From contig NZ_JACHHX010000011.1 in the NCBI RefSeq assembly GCF_014202935.1, positions 1-64,000 of the forward strand: a stretch of 64,000 nt of DNA, written 5' to 3'. This DNA comes from Rehaibacterium terrae. GTDB taxonomy: Bacteria > Pseudomonadota > Gammaproteobacteria > Xanthomonadales > Xanthomonadaceae. Below, in pieces: positions 18,930-27,547 of the stretch (positions are counted from its first letter, which is position 1; each line of letters begins with the position of its first letter). The notes under the pieces were generated by a model. It did not search any database and was not told the DNA's origin. It saw nothing but the letters and a program-made list of their open reading frames with translations. Made by a program: the position numbers and the translations under genes.

Positions 18930-20285
18930 ATGTCGCTGTCGCGCCGCCTCCTGCCGTTCGTGCTCGCGCTTTGCGCGGGCGCCCCAGCGCACGCCGAACA
19001 GGAACCGGTGCTGCCGGCGGCCGAGCTGGTCGCGCCCGCCCTGCTGGCCGGCCCCGGGTACCGGGTCGAGGCCCGGGCCGAGGTGCGCGGCTACCAGGCG
19101 CGCTTCCGCCTGCACACGCCGTGGGGCGAGTTGCAGGCCGAGAGCGTGGAGATGCTGGCGATCCGCGTCGGCGAGATGCCGGCGCTGGAGGCGCTGTACT
19201 CGGAAAGCGTCGGCGAAACGCTGCGCGCCAGCGGCCTGGAGGCGGTTGCCGCGCCGGTGAAGGCGATCGCCAACGTCGCCAGCCACCCGGTGCAGAGCGT
19301 GGTCGGACTGCCGCAGGGCGTGCTGCGCTACTTCGGCGAGAGGCTGTCGAAACTGGGCGCACAGGCGCGCAAGCTCGGCCACCGCATCGACGAGCGCATC
19401 AGCCATGAAGGCTCGCCCTACCAGGAGGTCGACGGCCCGCTGGCCGCCACCCGCGATCCCACCCCGGCCGAAGACCGGCCCTGGTGGGACAAGCCCGCGC
19501 GCGAGCTGGGCCGGCTGATCAAGAACGAGGCCGGCTACGGCAAGGCGCGCCGCGAGATCGCCGAGCGGCTCGGGGTCGACCCCTACACCAGCAATCCGCT
19601 GCTCAAGGAGCGCCTGGACGCGCTGGCCTGGGCCGCCAGCAGCGGCAAGCTCGGCATCAACCAGGCGCTGGCCCTGGCCACCGGCGGCGCCAGCGAGGTG
19701 CTCGGCTACGTGCAGCAGGTCGACCGCCTGGTGCTGACCATGGCGCCCGAAGACGTGCGTGCGCGCAACGAGGACCAGCTCGCGCGCGTATGCGCCGACG
19801 AGGAGCTGCGCTACGCTTTCCTGCACAAGGGCACCTATACGCCGACCCTGCAGACCGCGCTGGTCGACCTGCTGGTCGGGCTGCGCCCGGCCGGCGGCTG
19901 CGAGGCCTTCCTGGAAACCGCGCTGATGGCGGCGAGCGAGGTCGAGGCGCGCTTCGTGGTCAACAGCCTGCGCCTGCTCGACCACTACCTGCGCGACGAG
20001 GCACACGGCGGCCACTTCGTGCCGGTCGGCGCGCTGCCGGCCTACCTGACCCGCGGCGGCGAATTCGTGCTGCCGCTGCCGGTGGATTACCTGAGCTGGA
20101 CGCCGCAGATCCGGCAGTGGTTCGACCGCCCCGGCATCGGCGACCGCCGCTACCGCACCCTGCTGGTGAGTGGCCGGCTCAGCCCGCGCAGCGAGCGCAT
20201 GCTGACCCGCCGCGGCTGGAGCCTGGTGCCGCACGTACGCTACGCCGGCGCCCCGCCCTACGTGGCTTCGCCGGTTTCGCCCTGA
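18930..20285 (+). CDS. Secreted protein of unknown function (451 aa)
   Basis: A signal peptide (MSLSRRLLPFVLALCAGAPAHA) is followed by a 430-residue mature part with no family I recognise. The first third is mixed; the middle (about 120-300) is helical with PQGVLRYFGERLSKLG and NPLLKERLDALAWAAS; the end is mixed with VDYLSWTPQIRQWFDRPG. Cys pairs near 290 and 325 could form a disulphide. It lies 85 bp upstream of the SLOG-domain gene on the same strand and may be co-transcribed with it. The start is the first ATG giving a signal peptide. Confidence 0.6.
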   Translation: MSLSRRLLPFVLALCAGAPAHAEQEPVLPAAELVAPALLAGPGYRVEARAEVRGYQARFRLHTPWGELQAESVEMLAIRVGEMPALEALYSESVGETLRASGLEAVAAPVKAIANVASHPVQSVVGLPQGVLRYFGERLSKLGAQARKLGHRIDERISHEGSPYQEVDGPLAATRDPTPAEDRPWWDKPARELGRLIKNEAGYGKARREIAERLGVDPYTSNPLLKERLDALAWAASSGKLGINQALALATGGASEVLGYVQQVDRLVLTMAPEDVRARNEDQLARVCADEELRYAFLHKGTYTPTLQTALVDLLVGLRPAGGCEAFLETALMAASEVEARFVVNSLRLLDHYLRDEAHGGHFVPVGALPAYLTRGGEFVLPLPVDYLSWTPQIRQWFDRPGIGDRRYRTLLVSGRLSPRSERMLTRRGWSLVPHVRYAGAPPYVASPVSP

Positions 20286-20370
20286 GCCTGCGTTGGAAAG
20301 ACGATGCGCATGCCGCGCATCGTGCCCGGCGACGGCCGGGCCACCCATCCCTGCGATTCGAGGCGCACCC

Positions 20371-22077
20371 GTGCCCGTCAGCGAACAGCCCGCGCAACTG
20401 GTCATCGGCGTGGTCGCGCATCGCGACCTGGTCGATGCGGAGCAGCCGGCCTTGCGCGGAACCGTGCGTGCGCTGCTCGAACGCCTGCGGCGCGACTATC
20501 CGGGCACGCCGCTGCGCCTGCTGTGCGCACTGGCCGAGGGCGGCGACCTGCTGGTGGCGGAAGTGGCGCGCGAACTGCGCATCCCGCTGACGGCCCCCCT
20601 GCCGATGCCGCTGCCCGACTACGAGCGCGACTTTTCCGACCCGGCGACGCTGGCGCGCTTCCGCGCGCTGATCGCCGATGCCGATGTCCTGGAATTGCCG
20701 CTGGCGCCGGGCGACACCGCCGCCGGCCTCGCCTCCAAGCCCGTCCGCGACCGTCAGTACGCGCAGCTCGGCCTGTTCATCTCCAGCCACTGCCAGATCC
20801 TGCTGGCGCTGTGGGACGGCAGGCCCACCGACGCGCCCGGCGGCACCGGCCAGGTGCTGCACTTCCACCTGCACGAGGAGCTGCCTGGCCTGCGCCGCGC
20901 CAGCGACGCGCCCAACCTGTTCGCCGACGACGACAGCGACCTCGTGTACCACGTCGTCTGTTCGCGACGCGGCGAAACGCCGTCGACGAAAGCGGGCGAC
21001 GCCTGGTGGCTCACCGCCGAGAGCCGCGTGCCCGGCGACGGTCCGGTGCCCAACGGCTACGACCGCATGTTCCGCCAGATGGCGGCGTTCAACGCCGATC
21101 TCGCACGCTACCGGATGCGGATCGATCGCGCGCGCACGACCCTGCTGCCGGCGCGCCCACCGGCATCGCCGACCGCGGTCGCGCTGCGCATCGACCGCCT
21201 GTTCGCCACCGCCGACTGGCTGGCGGTGCATTTTCAGCGCCGCGTGCACCAGTCGCTGCTGGCGATCCACGTGCTGGCCGTGCTGATGGGGCTGTCCTTC
21301 CTGGCCTACTCCGAACTGGACGCCTCGAAGTGGTTCATCGCCGTCTTCCTCGGCCTGTTCGCGCTCGGCTTCGCGCTCTGGCGCATCGGCGAATCGCGGC
21401 AATGGCATCGGCGCTACCTGGATTACCGCGTGCTCGCCGAAGGCCTGCGTGTGCAGTTTCACCTCGCCCTGGCCGGCGCCGCCAACCGTGACTCGCCGAG
21501 CTTCGCCTACGACAGCTTCCTGCAGAAGCAGGACATCGAGCTGGGCTGGATCCGTCACGTCATGCGCATGCCCAGCCTGTACGGCAACCCCGGCGAACGG
21601 CCGCATCCGGCCTGGCTGGACTGGGTGATGCAGCACTGGGTCGGCAGTCGCGAGTCCGGCCAGTTCGACTACTTCCGCCATCGCGCCGACGAGCGCGCCC
21701 GCCACTACCTGCGCACCCGCAAGGTCGGCCACGCCTGCCTGGCCCTGGGGCTGCTCACCGCGGTGGCCCTGCTGGCCTTCAATCCGTGGATCGACGAGCC
21801 GCTCGAGGGCTGGCTGCTGGTGCTGATGGGCATGCTGCCGCTGATCGCCGGCGTGCGCGAAGCGTATTCCCACAAGAAGGCCGACAAGGAGCTGATCAAG
21901 CAGTACCGCTTCATGGCGCGCATCTACGGCAACGCCCGCCAGCGGCTGGACCGCGCCCGCGACGACGACGAGCGCCGCCGCATCCTGCAGGCGCTGGGCG
22001 CCGCCGCGCTGGAGGAGCACGCCGAGTGGACCCTGCTGCACCGCGACCGGCCGCTGGAGCACAGCCAGCTTGGATGA
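20371..22077 (+). CDS. SLOG-domain protein with four transmembrane helices
   Basis: A 568-aa protein. Residues about 9-190 form a Rossmann-like domain of SLOG type: IGVVAHRD (12-19), the ALAEGGDLLVAEVA turn (53-66), LPMPLPDYERDF, then QYAQLGLFISSHC and LLALWDGRP with GGTGQ (about 130-160). SLOG domains bind nucleotides such as ADP-ribose derivatives in several immune systems. Two TM hairpins follow (about 294-313 with 319-336, and 457-475 with 480-497), each trailed by charged helices (WHRRYLDYRVLAEGLRVQF; KELIKQYRFMARIYGNA), a layout like SLATT-type membrane effectors. The start is GTG 20371, preceded by GAGG; an upstream ATG at 20293 adds an unlikely Cys/Pro-rich tail. Role as nucleotide-gated membrane protein is inference. 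Confidence 0.7.
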   Translation: MPVSEQPAQLVIGVVAHRDLVDAEQPALRGTVRALLERLRRDYPGTPLRLLCALAEGGDLLVAEVARELRIPLTAPLPMPLPDYERDFSDPATLARFRALIADADVLELPLAPGDTAAGLASKPVRDRQYAQLGLFISSHCQILLALWDGRPTDAPGGTGQVLHFHLHEELPGLRRASDAPNLFADDDSDLVYHVVCSRRGETPSTKAGDAWWLTAESRVPGDGPVPNGYDRMFRQMAAFNADLARYRMRIDRARTTLLPARPPASPTAVALRIDRLFATADWLAVHFQRRVHQSLLAIHVLAVLMGLSFLAYSELDASKWFIAVFLGLFALGFALWRIGESRQWHRRYLDYRVLAEGLRVQFHLALAGAANRDSPSFAYDSFLQKQDIELGWIRHVMRMPSLYGNPGERPHPAWLDWVMQHWVGSRESGQFDYFRHRADERARHYLRTRKVGHACLALGLLTAVALLAFNPWIDEPLEGWLLVLMGMLPLIAGVREAYSHKKADKELIKQYRFMARIYGNARQRLDRARDDDERRRILQALGAAALEEHAEWTLLHRDRPLEHSQLG

Positions 22078-22092
22078 GCCGGACGCCCGTCC

Positions 22093-22569
22093 TCAGCGGA
22101 TGCTGACACCCTCGTTCTCGACCATCGGATCGAACTGCCCGACCGCGCTGCCGCTGGCGGTGGCCACGGTCAGGCGGTAGTCGAGCTTGGACGGACGGCG
22201 GTTGGCGTCGCTGATGGTGACCGATGCGCGGCGCTCGGACGGGTCGAACTGCAGCTGGCCGGTGACGCGGTTGAAACCGCGCCCCCCGGCGCTGAAATCG
22301 GCTTCCTCGCCTGCGGTCAGCGCCGGCTTGCCGCCCAGCCCATCCCATTTGCCTACCTTGTGGCCCTTCAGGGCGACCGCGGTGATGCCCCAGCGGCTGG
22401 CCGAGGCCTGGTCGAGCGAGAACACCAGGTCGGCCGTGCGGTCGCGCAGGACCTTGACGTTGCCCTTGGCATCGACGCTGGCGCCGTTGCCGGCGACGGC
22501 CGCGCTGGCCAACGAGACCTTGCCCTGGCCGGACACGCTGAAAACGAGGGAAACGGTGGCATCGCTCAT
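22093..22569 (-). CDS. Small all-beta protein of unknown family (158 aa)
   Basis: A 158-aa protein with no signal peptide, no TM helix and no cysteine. The alternating polar/hydrophobic pattern (ATVSLVFSVSG, DLVFSLDQ, LDYRLTVATASG) and many Gly/Asn turns suggest a beta-sandwich. Motifs include WGITAVALKGHKVGKWDG and a C-terminal DPMVENEG. The start is supported by GGAG eight bases upstream of ATG 22569. It follows the TIR-TPR gene by 120 nt on the same strand and converges with the SLOG gene (15 nt between stop codons). I do not recognise it. Confidence 0.6.
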   Translation of the reverse strand: MSDATVSLVFSVSGQGKVSLASAAVAGNGASVDAKGNVKVLRDRTADLVFSLDQASASRWGITAVALKGHKVGKWDGLGGKPALTAGEEADFSAGGRGFNRVTGQLQFDPSERRASVTISDANRRPSKLDYRLTVATASGSAVGQFDPMVENEGVSIR

Positions 22570-22689
22570 GACTGTGGCTCCAGGGCGGCGCGGGACGGAC
22601 CGAGGCGGCGCCGCCCACGCCGACCCGGTGGCCTGCCGTCCCCTCGGGGCCGCCTGCGCGGCCCTTCCGCCAGGCCCTGCCTCCGGAGT

Positions 22690-24789
22690 TCAACGCCTGT
22701 CCGTCGTGGCGCCGGCCACCACCTCGGGCCCGGACGTGCAGAGGCCGGCATGCCGGCAGGCGCGCAGGAATGCGGCTTCGGCGAAGCCTTGCGCGTGCAG
22801 CGTGTCCACAGAGGCCTGCGCCCGGTCCGGGCGGCCGGCGGCGATCCACAATCGCGCCAGCGCGGCACGTTCGGCCAGACCGAGCCGGGCATCGTCGACA
22901 TCCGCCTCCAGCATTTCGACTCGCGCGGGCGACAGCCAGTCCGGTTCGGTCGCTTGGCGCAGCAGCGCCACCTCGACGTAGTGTCGGCCGATCGTAGTGT
23001 CCTGCGGGTGCGCCGCGCGCAGCCCTTCCAGGAAGCGCCAGGCGCTGTCTAGCTGCGCCTGCGCTGCCTCGCGCTCGCCCATGCGCGCCGCGCGCCAGGC
23101 CAACAGCGCACGTGCCTGCGCACGCGCGGCGGCGTGCTCGGGCACGCTGTGCTCGAGCGGGTCGGCCATCGCCTGCAGTCGCGCCAGCACCGGGGCCGGG
23201 AAGTCGTCCGGACGCTGCAGGTCGACCCAGGCGCGGGCGTGATCGACGCTGGCGTTGGCGAGTACGCGCGCCCAGCCGGCATTGTCCGGATCGTGCGCGA
23301 CCAGCCGGGCCAGCCGCGTCATGGTCTCGCCATAGGCGGCCAAGGCCTCCTCGCCGCGTCCCAGCCACAGCAGGGCGGTGGCCTCGCCACGCCAGGCGTA
23401 GGCCAGCTTCTGCTCGATGCGCAGGTCGCCGGGATGCGCACGCGCCTGCGCTTCCCAGCTTTCTCGCACTTCGACACGGCTGCGCCAGGCATCGTGCAGC
23501 TGGCCGGCATTGCCCTGGATGGTGCCCAGCCAGGCGACCGCTTCGATCACCTCGCGCTGCAGCGTCTCGTCGTCCGGTCGCAGGGCGATGGCCTGGCGCT
23601 GATGGTGGACGCCGCGTTCGGCGTGCTCCAGGGCCAGGGCATGATTGCGCGCGCCGCTGTGCGCGCTGGCCAGGTTGACGTGCGCATAACCCAGCTCCAT
23701 CAGCCACTCGGGCCTGTCGGGCGCGCTCCGTACCAGCCGCGCGGCGGCATCGCGGTAGGCCTGGAAGGCGAGCAGCGCCTCGCCGTAGCGGTTGCGGCGG
23801 AAGTGCACGTTGCCGACCCAGAACTCGCTTTGCGCCAGGTCGAAGATGCGCTGCGTATCGTCCGGCGCACGCGCCAGTCGTTCGGCGTCGATGTCGCGCG
23901 CGCGGACGAAGGCCGCCAGCGCCTCGTCCCACTGGCCGCGGCGCATGCGCAGGTCGCCGAGCTGGCGCAGGGCCTGCGCCGAACGCGCCAGCGCGTCCTC
24001 GTCCAGGTCGCGCGGCGGCAGCGCGTCGAAGTACTCGCGCGCCTTGTCGGCGGCGGCGTCGAGCACGTCCAGCCGCTGCAGGCCCTCCAGCCGCTCCTTG
24101 AGGTCGGTGAGCATGAACTCGATCAGGTCCTCGGCCTGGTCCTGCCGGCGGCGCGCATCGTCGCGGGCCACGCTGGCGGTCCAGGCCAGCCAGCCGGTCA
24201 GCATCATCCCGGCCAGCGAGGCGGCCACCACTGCCAGCATGCGGCGATGACGGCGCTGCGCATCGCGCTGGCGCAGCGCATCCAGTTCGACACCGAGCAG
24301 GCCGGCGAGCAATTTGAGCCGCGCCAGCGCATGACCGTCGCCGCCGGGGCGCGCATCGGCGGCGATCGGTTCCAGCGGCGGCAAGCCGTCGGCGCCGTCG
24401 CGCAATGCCGGCGGGAAGCATTCGCGCGCATCGCCGGTGTTGGGCTCGCCGTCGACGATCAGCGCATACAGCCGCGCATCACGACCGAGGCGGCGGAAGG
24501 CAAGCACCTCCTGGTTCACCCAGCGCGAGGTGGCGGCGGCCGGCGAGCAGATCACCACCAGCGCCTCGGACGCCACCAGCGCGTCCTTCACACGCTGGCC
24601 GAGGTCGGCGGCGGAGGCCAGTTCGTCGCGGTCGCGGAACACCGGCCGCAGGCGTGACGGCACCGGGCCGAACTCGCCGGCCGCGCCGACCAGCCGGCGC
24701 GGCACCGCGTAGCCTTCCAGCGCACGGTGCAGCCAGCGCGCCCAACGGGCATCGCGATGGCTGTAGCTGATGAAGGCGCGGTAGCGCAT
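22690..24789 (-). CDS. TIR-domain protein with one TM helix and TPR-like repeats
   Basis: A 699-aa protein. Residues 1-150 are a TIR domain: RAFISYSHRD (4-13), VFRDRDELASAADLG (50-64) and VICSPAAATSRWVNQEV, where Glu94 is at the catalytic position of NAD-cleaving TIR enzymes. A TM helix follows (about 184-206, MLAVVAASLAGMMLTGWLAW). Then comes a linker QAEDLIEFMLTDLKERL and RLDVLDAAADKAREYFDAL, shared by many TIR-TPR and kinase-TPR proteins, and about 430 residues of helical TPR-like repeats facing the periplasm. The start at 24789 is fixed by GGAGG upstream. Possible NADase immune or signalling sensor; enzymatic activity is not shown. Confidence 0.82.
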   Translation of the reverse strand: MRYRAFISYSHRDARWARWLHRALEGYAVPRRLVGAAGEFGPVPSRLRPVFRDRDELASAADLGQRVKDALVASEALVVICSPAAATSRWVNQEVLAFRRLGRDARLYALIVDGEPNTGDARECFPPALRDGADGLPPLEPIAADARPGGDGHALARLKLLAGLLGVELDALRQRDAQRRHRRMLAVVAASLAGMMLTGWLAWTASVARDDARRRQDQAEDLIEFMLTDLKERLEGLQRLDVLDAAADKAREYFDALPPRDLDEDALARSAQALRQLGDLRMRRGQWDEALAAFVRARDIDAERLARAPDDTQRIFDLAQSEFWVGNVHFRRNRYGEALLAFQAYRDAAARLVRSAPDRPEWLMELGYAHVNLASAHSGARNHALALEHAERGVHHQRQAIALRPDDETLQREVIEAVAWLGTIQGNAGQLHDAWRSRVEVRESWEAQARAHPGDLRIEQKLAYAWRGEATALLWLGRGEEALAAYGETMTRLARLVAHDPDNAGWARVLANASVDHARAWVDLQRPDDFPAPVLARLQAMADPLEHSVPEHAAARAQARALLAWRAARMGEREAAQAQLDSAWRFLEGLRAAHPQDTTIGRHYVEVALLRQATEPDWLSPARVEMLEADVDDARLGLAERAALARLWIAAGRPDRAQASVDTLHAQGFAEAAFLRACRHAGLCTSGPEVVAGATTDRR

Positions 24790-24913
24790 GAGGGCATCCT
24801 CCGCCGCAACGCGGCCTGCCGCGTTCGCGCACCGTGCGCGCCCCCTCGCGCATCGGACCGTACAGACAGGCAACGCCGCGGCGTCATCGAAACGGCCACG
24901 CTCCCGGCTGGGC

Positions 24914-24919
24914 TAAAAT
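24914..24919 (+). promoter_or_regulatory. -10-like box upstream of kbl
   Basis: TAAAAT lies 36 bases before the kbl ATG and is the only AT-rich hexamer in the 166-bp divergent spacer to the TIR gene. A clear -35 is not visible. It suggests that kbl has its own promoter. Confidence 0.4.
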
Positions 24920-24955
24920 CCGCGCTCCCCGCACAGCCACGCCCCGGAACCGCCC

Positions 24956-26149
24956 ATGTCCACCGCCATCCAGCGTTACGCCGCCGAGCTCGAATCCATC
25001 CGCGCGCAGGGGCTGTTCAAGTCCGAGCGCGTCATCACCAGCCCGCAGTCGGCGGAGATCGAGCTGGCCGATGGCCGCCGGGTGCTGAACTTCTGCGCCA
25101 ACAACTACCTCGGGCTGGCCGACCACCCGGAGGTGATCCAGGCCGCCAAGGACGCGCTCGACACGCACGGCTTCGGCATGGCCTCGGTGCGCTTCATCTG
25201 CGGCACCCAGGATCTGCACAAGCGGCTGGAAGCGAAGATCGCCGACTTCTTCGGCAAGCAGGACACGATCCTCTACGCCGCCTGCTTCGATGCCAACGGC
25301 GGCCTGTTCGAGCCGCTGCTGGGCGAGAACGACGCCATCGTCTCCGACGCCCTCAACCATGCCTCGATCATCGACGGTGTCCGCCTGTGCAAGGCGCGCC
25401 GCTACCGCTATGCCAACTGCGACATGGCCGACCTGGAGAAGCAGCTCCAGCAGGCCCGCACCGACGGCGCGCAGACGATCATGATCACCACCGACGGCGT
25501 GTTCTCGATGGATGGCTTCATCGCGCCGCTGGACGAGATCACCCGGCTCGCGGCCAAGTACGACGCGCTGGTGCACATCGACGAATGCCATGCCACCGGC
25601 TTCCTCGGCGCCACCGGCCGTGGCTCGGCCGAGGTCAAGGGCGTGCTGGACCGGATCGACATCATCACCGGCACGCTCGGCAAGGCGCTGGGCGGCGCGC
25701 TCGGCGGCTTCACCACTGGTCGCAGGGAGGTGATCGAGATGCTGCGCCAGCGCTCGCGACCGTACCTGTTCTCCAACTCGCTGCCGCCGCACGTGGTGGC
25801 CGCCGGCATCAAGGTGTTCGACATGCTGGCCGCGGCCGGCGACCTGCGCGAAACGCTGGCCGACAACACCCGTTACTTCCGCGAGCGGATGACGGCCGCC
25901 GGCTTCGATCTCAAGCCCGGTGAGCACCCGATCGTGCCGGTGATGCTGTACGACGCGCCGCTGGCGCAGAAGTTCGCCGAGCGGCTGCTGGAGGAAGGCA
26001 TCTACGCAATCGGCTTTTTCTATCCGGTGGTACCCAAGGGCCAGGCCCGCATCCGCACCCAGATGAGCGCCGCCCACACCCGCGAGCACCTGGACCGCGC
26101 CATCGCCGCCTTCACCCAGGTTGGTCGCGAACTGGGCGTGATCCGGTGA
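24956..26149 (+). CDS. kbl: 2-amino-3-ketobutyrate coenzyme A ligase
   Basis: PLP enzyme of the alpha-oxoamine synthase family (397 aa) that cleaves 2-amino-3-ketobutyrate with CoA into glycine and acetyl-CoA, completing the Tdh pathway. Motifs: [34 protein letters not shown] and the Schiff-base Lys243 in [14 protein letters not shown]. Length matches E. coli Kbl (398 aa). The 3' end overlaps the convergent pseudouridine synthase gene by 38 nt. It is separated from tdh by the TIR/SLOG region. Confidence 0.96.
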   Translation: MSTAIQRYAAELESIRAQGLFKSERVITSPQSAEIELADGRRVLNFCANNYLGLADHPEVIQAAKDALDTHGFGMASVRFICGTQDLHKRLEAKIADFFGKQDTILYAACFDANGGLFEPLLGENDAIVSDALNHASIIDGVRLCKARRYRYANCDMADLEKQLQQARTDGAQTIMITTDGVFSMDGFIAPLDEITRLAAKYDALVHIDECHATGFLGATGRGSAEVKGVLDRIDIITGTLGKALGGALGGFTTGRREVIEMLRQRSRPYLFSNSLPPHVVAAGIKVFDMLAAAGDLRETLADNTRYFRERMTAAGFDLKPGEHPIVPVMLYDAPLAQKFAERLLEEGIYAIGFFYPVVPKGQARIRTQMSAAHTREHLDRAIAAFTQVGRELGVIR

Positions 26150-26945
26150 CCGGAAGCCGCCGCGGCGCGCGGCGCACTCCGCCGCCGCCGGCCTTCCCCG
26201 CCGCCAGTGACGCGACTTCCTCGGGATGCAGCAGGCGCCACTGGCCCTTGCCCAGATCCCCCAGCACCAGTGAGCCGATGCCGACCCTGACCAGCCGCAG
26301 CACACCGATGTCGAAGGCGGCGAGCAGGCGACGGATCTGCCGGTTGCGGCCCTCGTCGAGCACGATCTCCAGCCAGGCGTTCTTCGCGCCGACGCGCAGC
26401 GACCGCGCCGACTTCGCGGCCAGGTGCTCGCCGCCATCGTCGATGCCGGCGCACAGCGCCGCCAGCAGCGCATCATCGGGAATCGTGTCGACCTGCACGT
26501 GGTAGGTCTTGTCCGGGCCGGTGTCCGGATCGGCGATGCGCGCCGCCCATTCCGGGTCGTTGCTGAACAGCAGCAGCCCTTCACTGGCCTTGTCGAGCCG
26601 GCCGACCGGCGCGATCCAGGGCAGTCCGGCGCCGTCGAAACAACGGTAGACGGTGTCCCGCCCGCGCTCGTCGGCGACGGTGGTGACCAGCCCGCGCGGC
26701 TTGTTGAGCAGCAGGTACACGCGCTCGGCCGCCTCGACCGGCCGGCCGTCCACCGTGACCCGGTCGCGCCCCTCCACCACCGGATGCTCCGGGTCGCGCA
26801 CGATGCGCCCGTTCACACCCACCCGCCCGGCGCGCACCCACTCGGCCGCCCGGGTGCGCGAGCACAGCCCGGCCTTGGACAGCACGCGGGCGACGCCAAG
26901 GCGGCGGGCGACGGCGGCAGTGCGCAGGGACGATGGTGTTTTCAT
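26112..26945 (-). CDS. RsuA/RluB/RluE/RluF-family pseudouridine synthase
   Basis: A 277-aa enzyme that converts a uridine in rRNA to pseudouridine. It has an N-terminal S4 RNA-binding domain ([18 protein letters not shown], about 21-38), [12 protein letters not shown], and the catalytic Asp in [18 protein letters not shown], followed by KTYHV and [12 protein letters not shown]. The S4 domain and GRLD(K/Y)xSEGLL pattern place it in the RsuA/RluB/E/F group, but the exact target cannot be decided here. ATG 26945 is preferred; an in-frame ATG four codons upstream is possible. The C-terminal tail is Arg/Gly-rich and its coding end overlaps kbl. Confidence 0.88.
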   Translation of the reverse strand: MKTPSSLRTAAVARRLGVARVLSKAGLCSRTRAAEWVRAGRVGVNGRIVRDPEHPVVEGRDRVTVDGRPVEAAERVYLLLNKPRGLVTTVADERGRDTVYRCFDGAGLPWIAPVGRLDKASEGLLLFSNDPEWAARIADPDTGPDKTYHVQVDTIPDDALLAALCAGIDDGGEHLAAKSARSLRVGAKNAWLEIVLDEGRNRQIRRLLAAFDIGVLRLVRVGIGSLVLGDLGKGQWRLLHPEEVASLAAGKAGGGGVRRAPRRLPVTGSRPVRDQPG

Positions 26946-27011
26946 CGGCGGAAGCATGGCGCAGCCGGGGGCGAAATGGCTACGCTTGCCCTGCCATTCC
27001 GGGAGCACGCC

Positions 27012-27458
27012 ATGTCCGAACACACCGCCGTCGTCCGCTGGTCGCGCGGCGATCACGAGTTCACCTACGAAAAGTACAGCCGCGACCACACGCTGGAATT
27101 CGACAACGGCGCGACGGTGAAAGCCTCTTCGGCGCCGGCCTGGTTCGGCGACCCGGCCGGCGTCGACCCGGAGGAGATGCTGGTCGCGGCCCTGTCGTCC
27201 TGCCACATGCTCACCTTCCTGGCCGTGGCCGCCAAGAGCGGCTACCTGGTCGAGCGCTACGAGGACCACCCGGTCGGCTTCCTGGAGAAGAATGAACAGG
27301 GCCGGCTGGCGATCACCCGGGTCAGCCTGCGTCCGCGCATCGACTTCGGCGGTGACAGACGGCCCGACCCGAGCACGATCGAGCGCATGCACGCCAAGGC
27401 GCACGCCAACTGCTTCATCGCCAACTCGGTGCGTACCGCCGTCAGCATCGCCCTCTGA
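27012..27458 (+). CDS. OsmC/Ohr-family peroxiredoxin-like protein
   Basis: A 148-aa OsmC-fold protein. The two redox cysteines are in AALSSCHMLTFLAVAA and AHANCFIANSV, as in organic-hydroperoxide-reducing family members. The start is set by GGGAG six bases upstream. It probably protects against organic peroxides, a role that would fit the unsaturated and cyclopropane lipid genes that follow, though a terminator-like hairpin separates them. It diverges from the pseudouridine synthase across about 66 bp. Confidence 0.88.
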   Translation: MSEHTAVVRWSRGDHEFTYEKYSRDHTLEFDNGATVKASSAPAWFGDPAGVDPEEMLVAALSSCHMLTFLAVAAKSGYLVERYEDHPVGFLEKNEQGRLAITRVSLRPRIDFGGDRRPDPSTIERMHAKAHANCFIANSVRTAVSIAL

Positions 27459-27471
27459 GCGGACACCTCGC

Positions 27472-27498
27472 CGTCACGGCCGCGTGAAAGCCGTGACG
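27472..27498 (+). terminator. Hairpin after the OsmC gene
   Basis: The perfect 9-bp arms CGTCACGGC and GCCGTGACG with a 9-base loop start 14 nt after the OsmC stop. No T tract follows. Confidence 0.45.
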
Positions 27499-27547
27499 CC
27501 TCGCGGATTCACTGCCCCATCACCGCGCGCCCGGCAATGTCTGGCGC

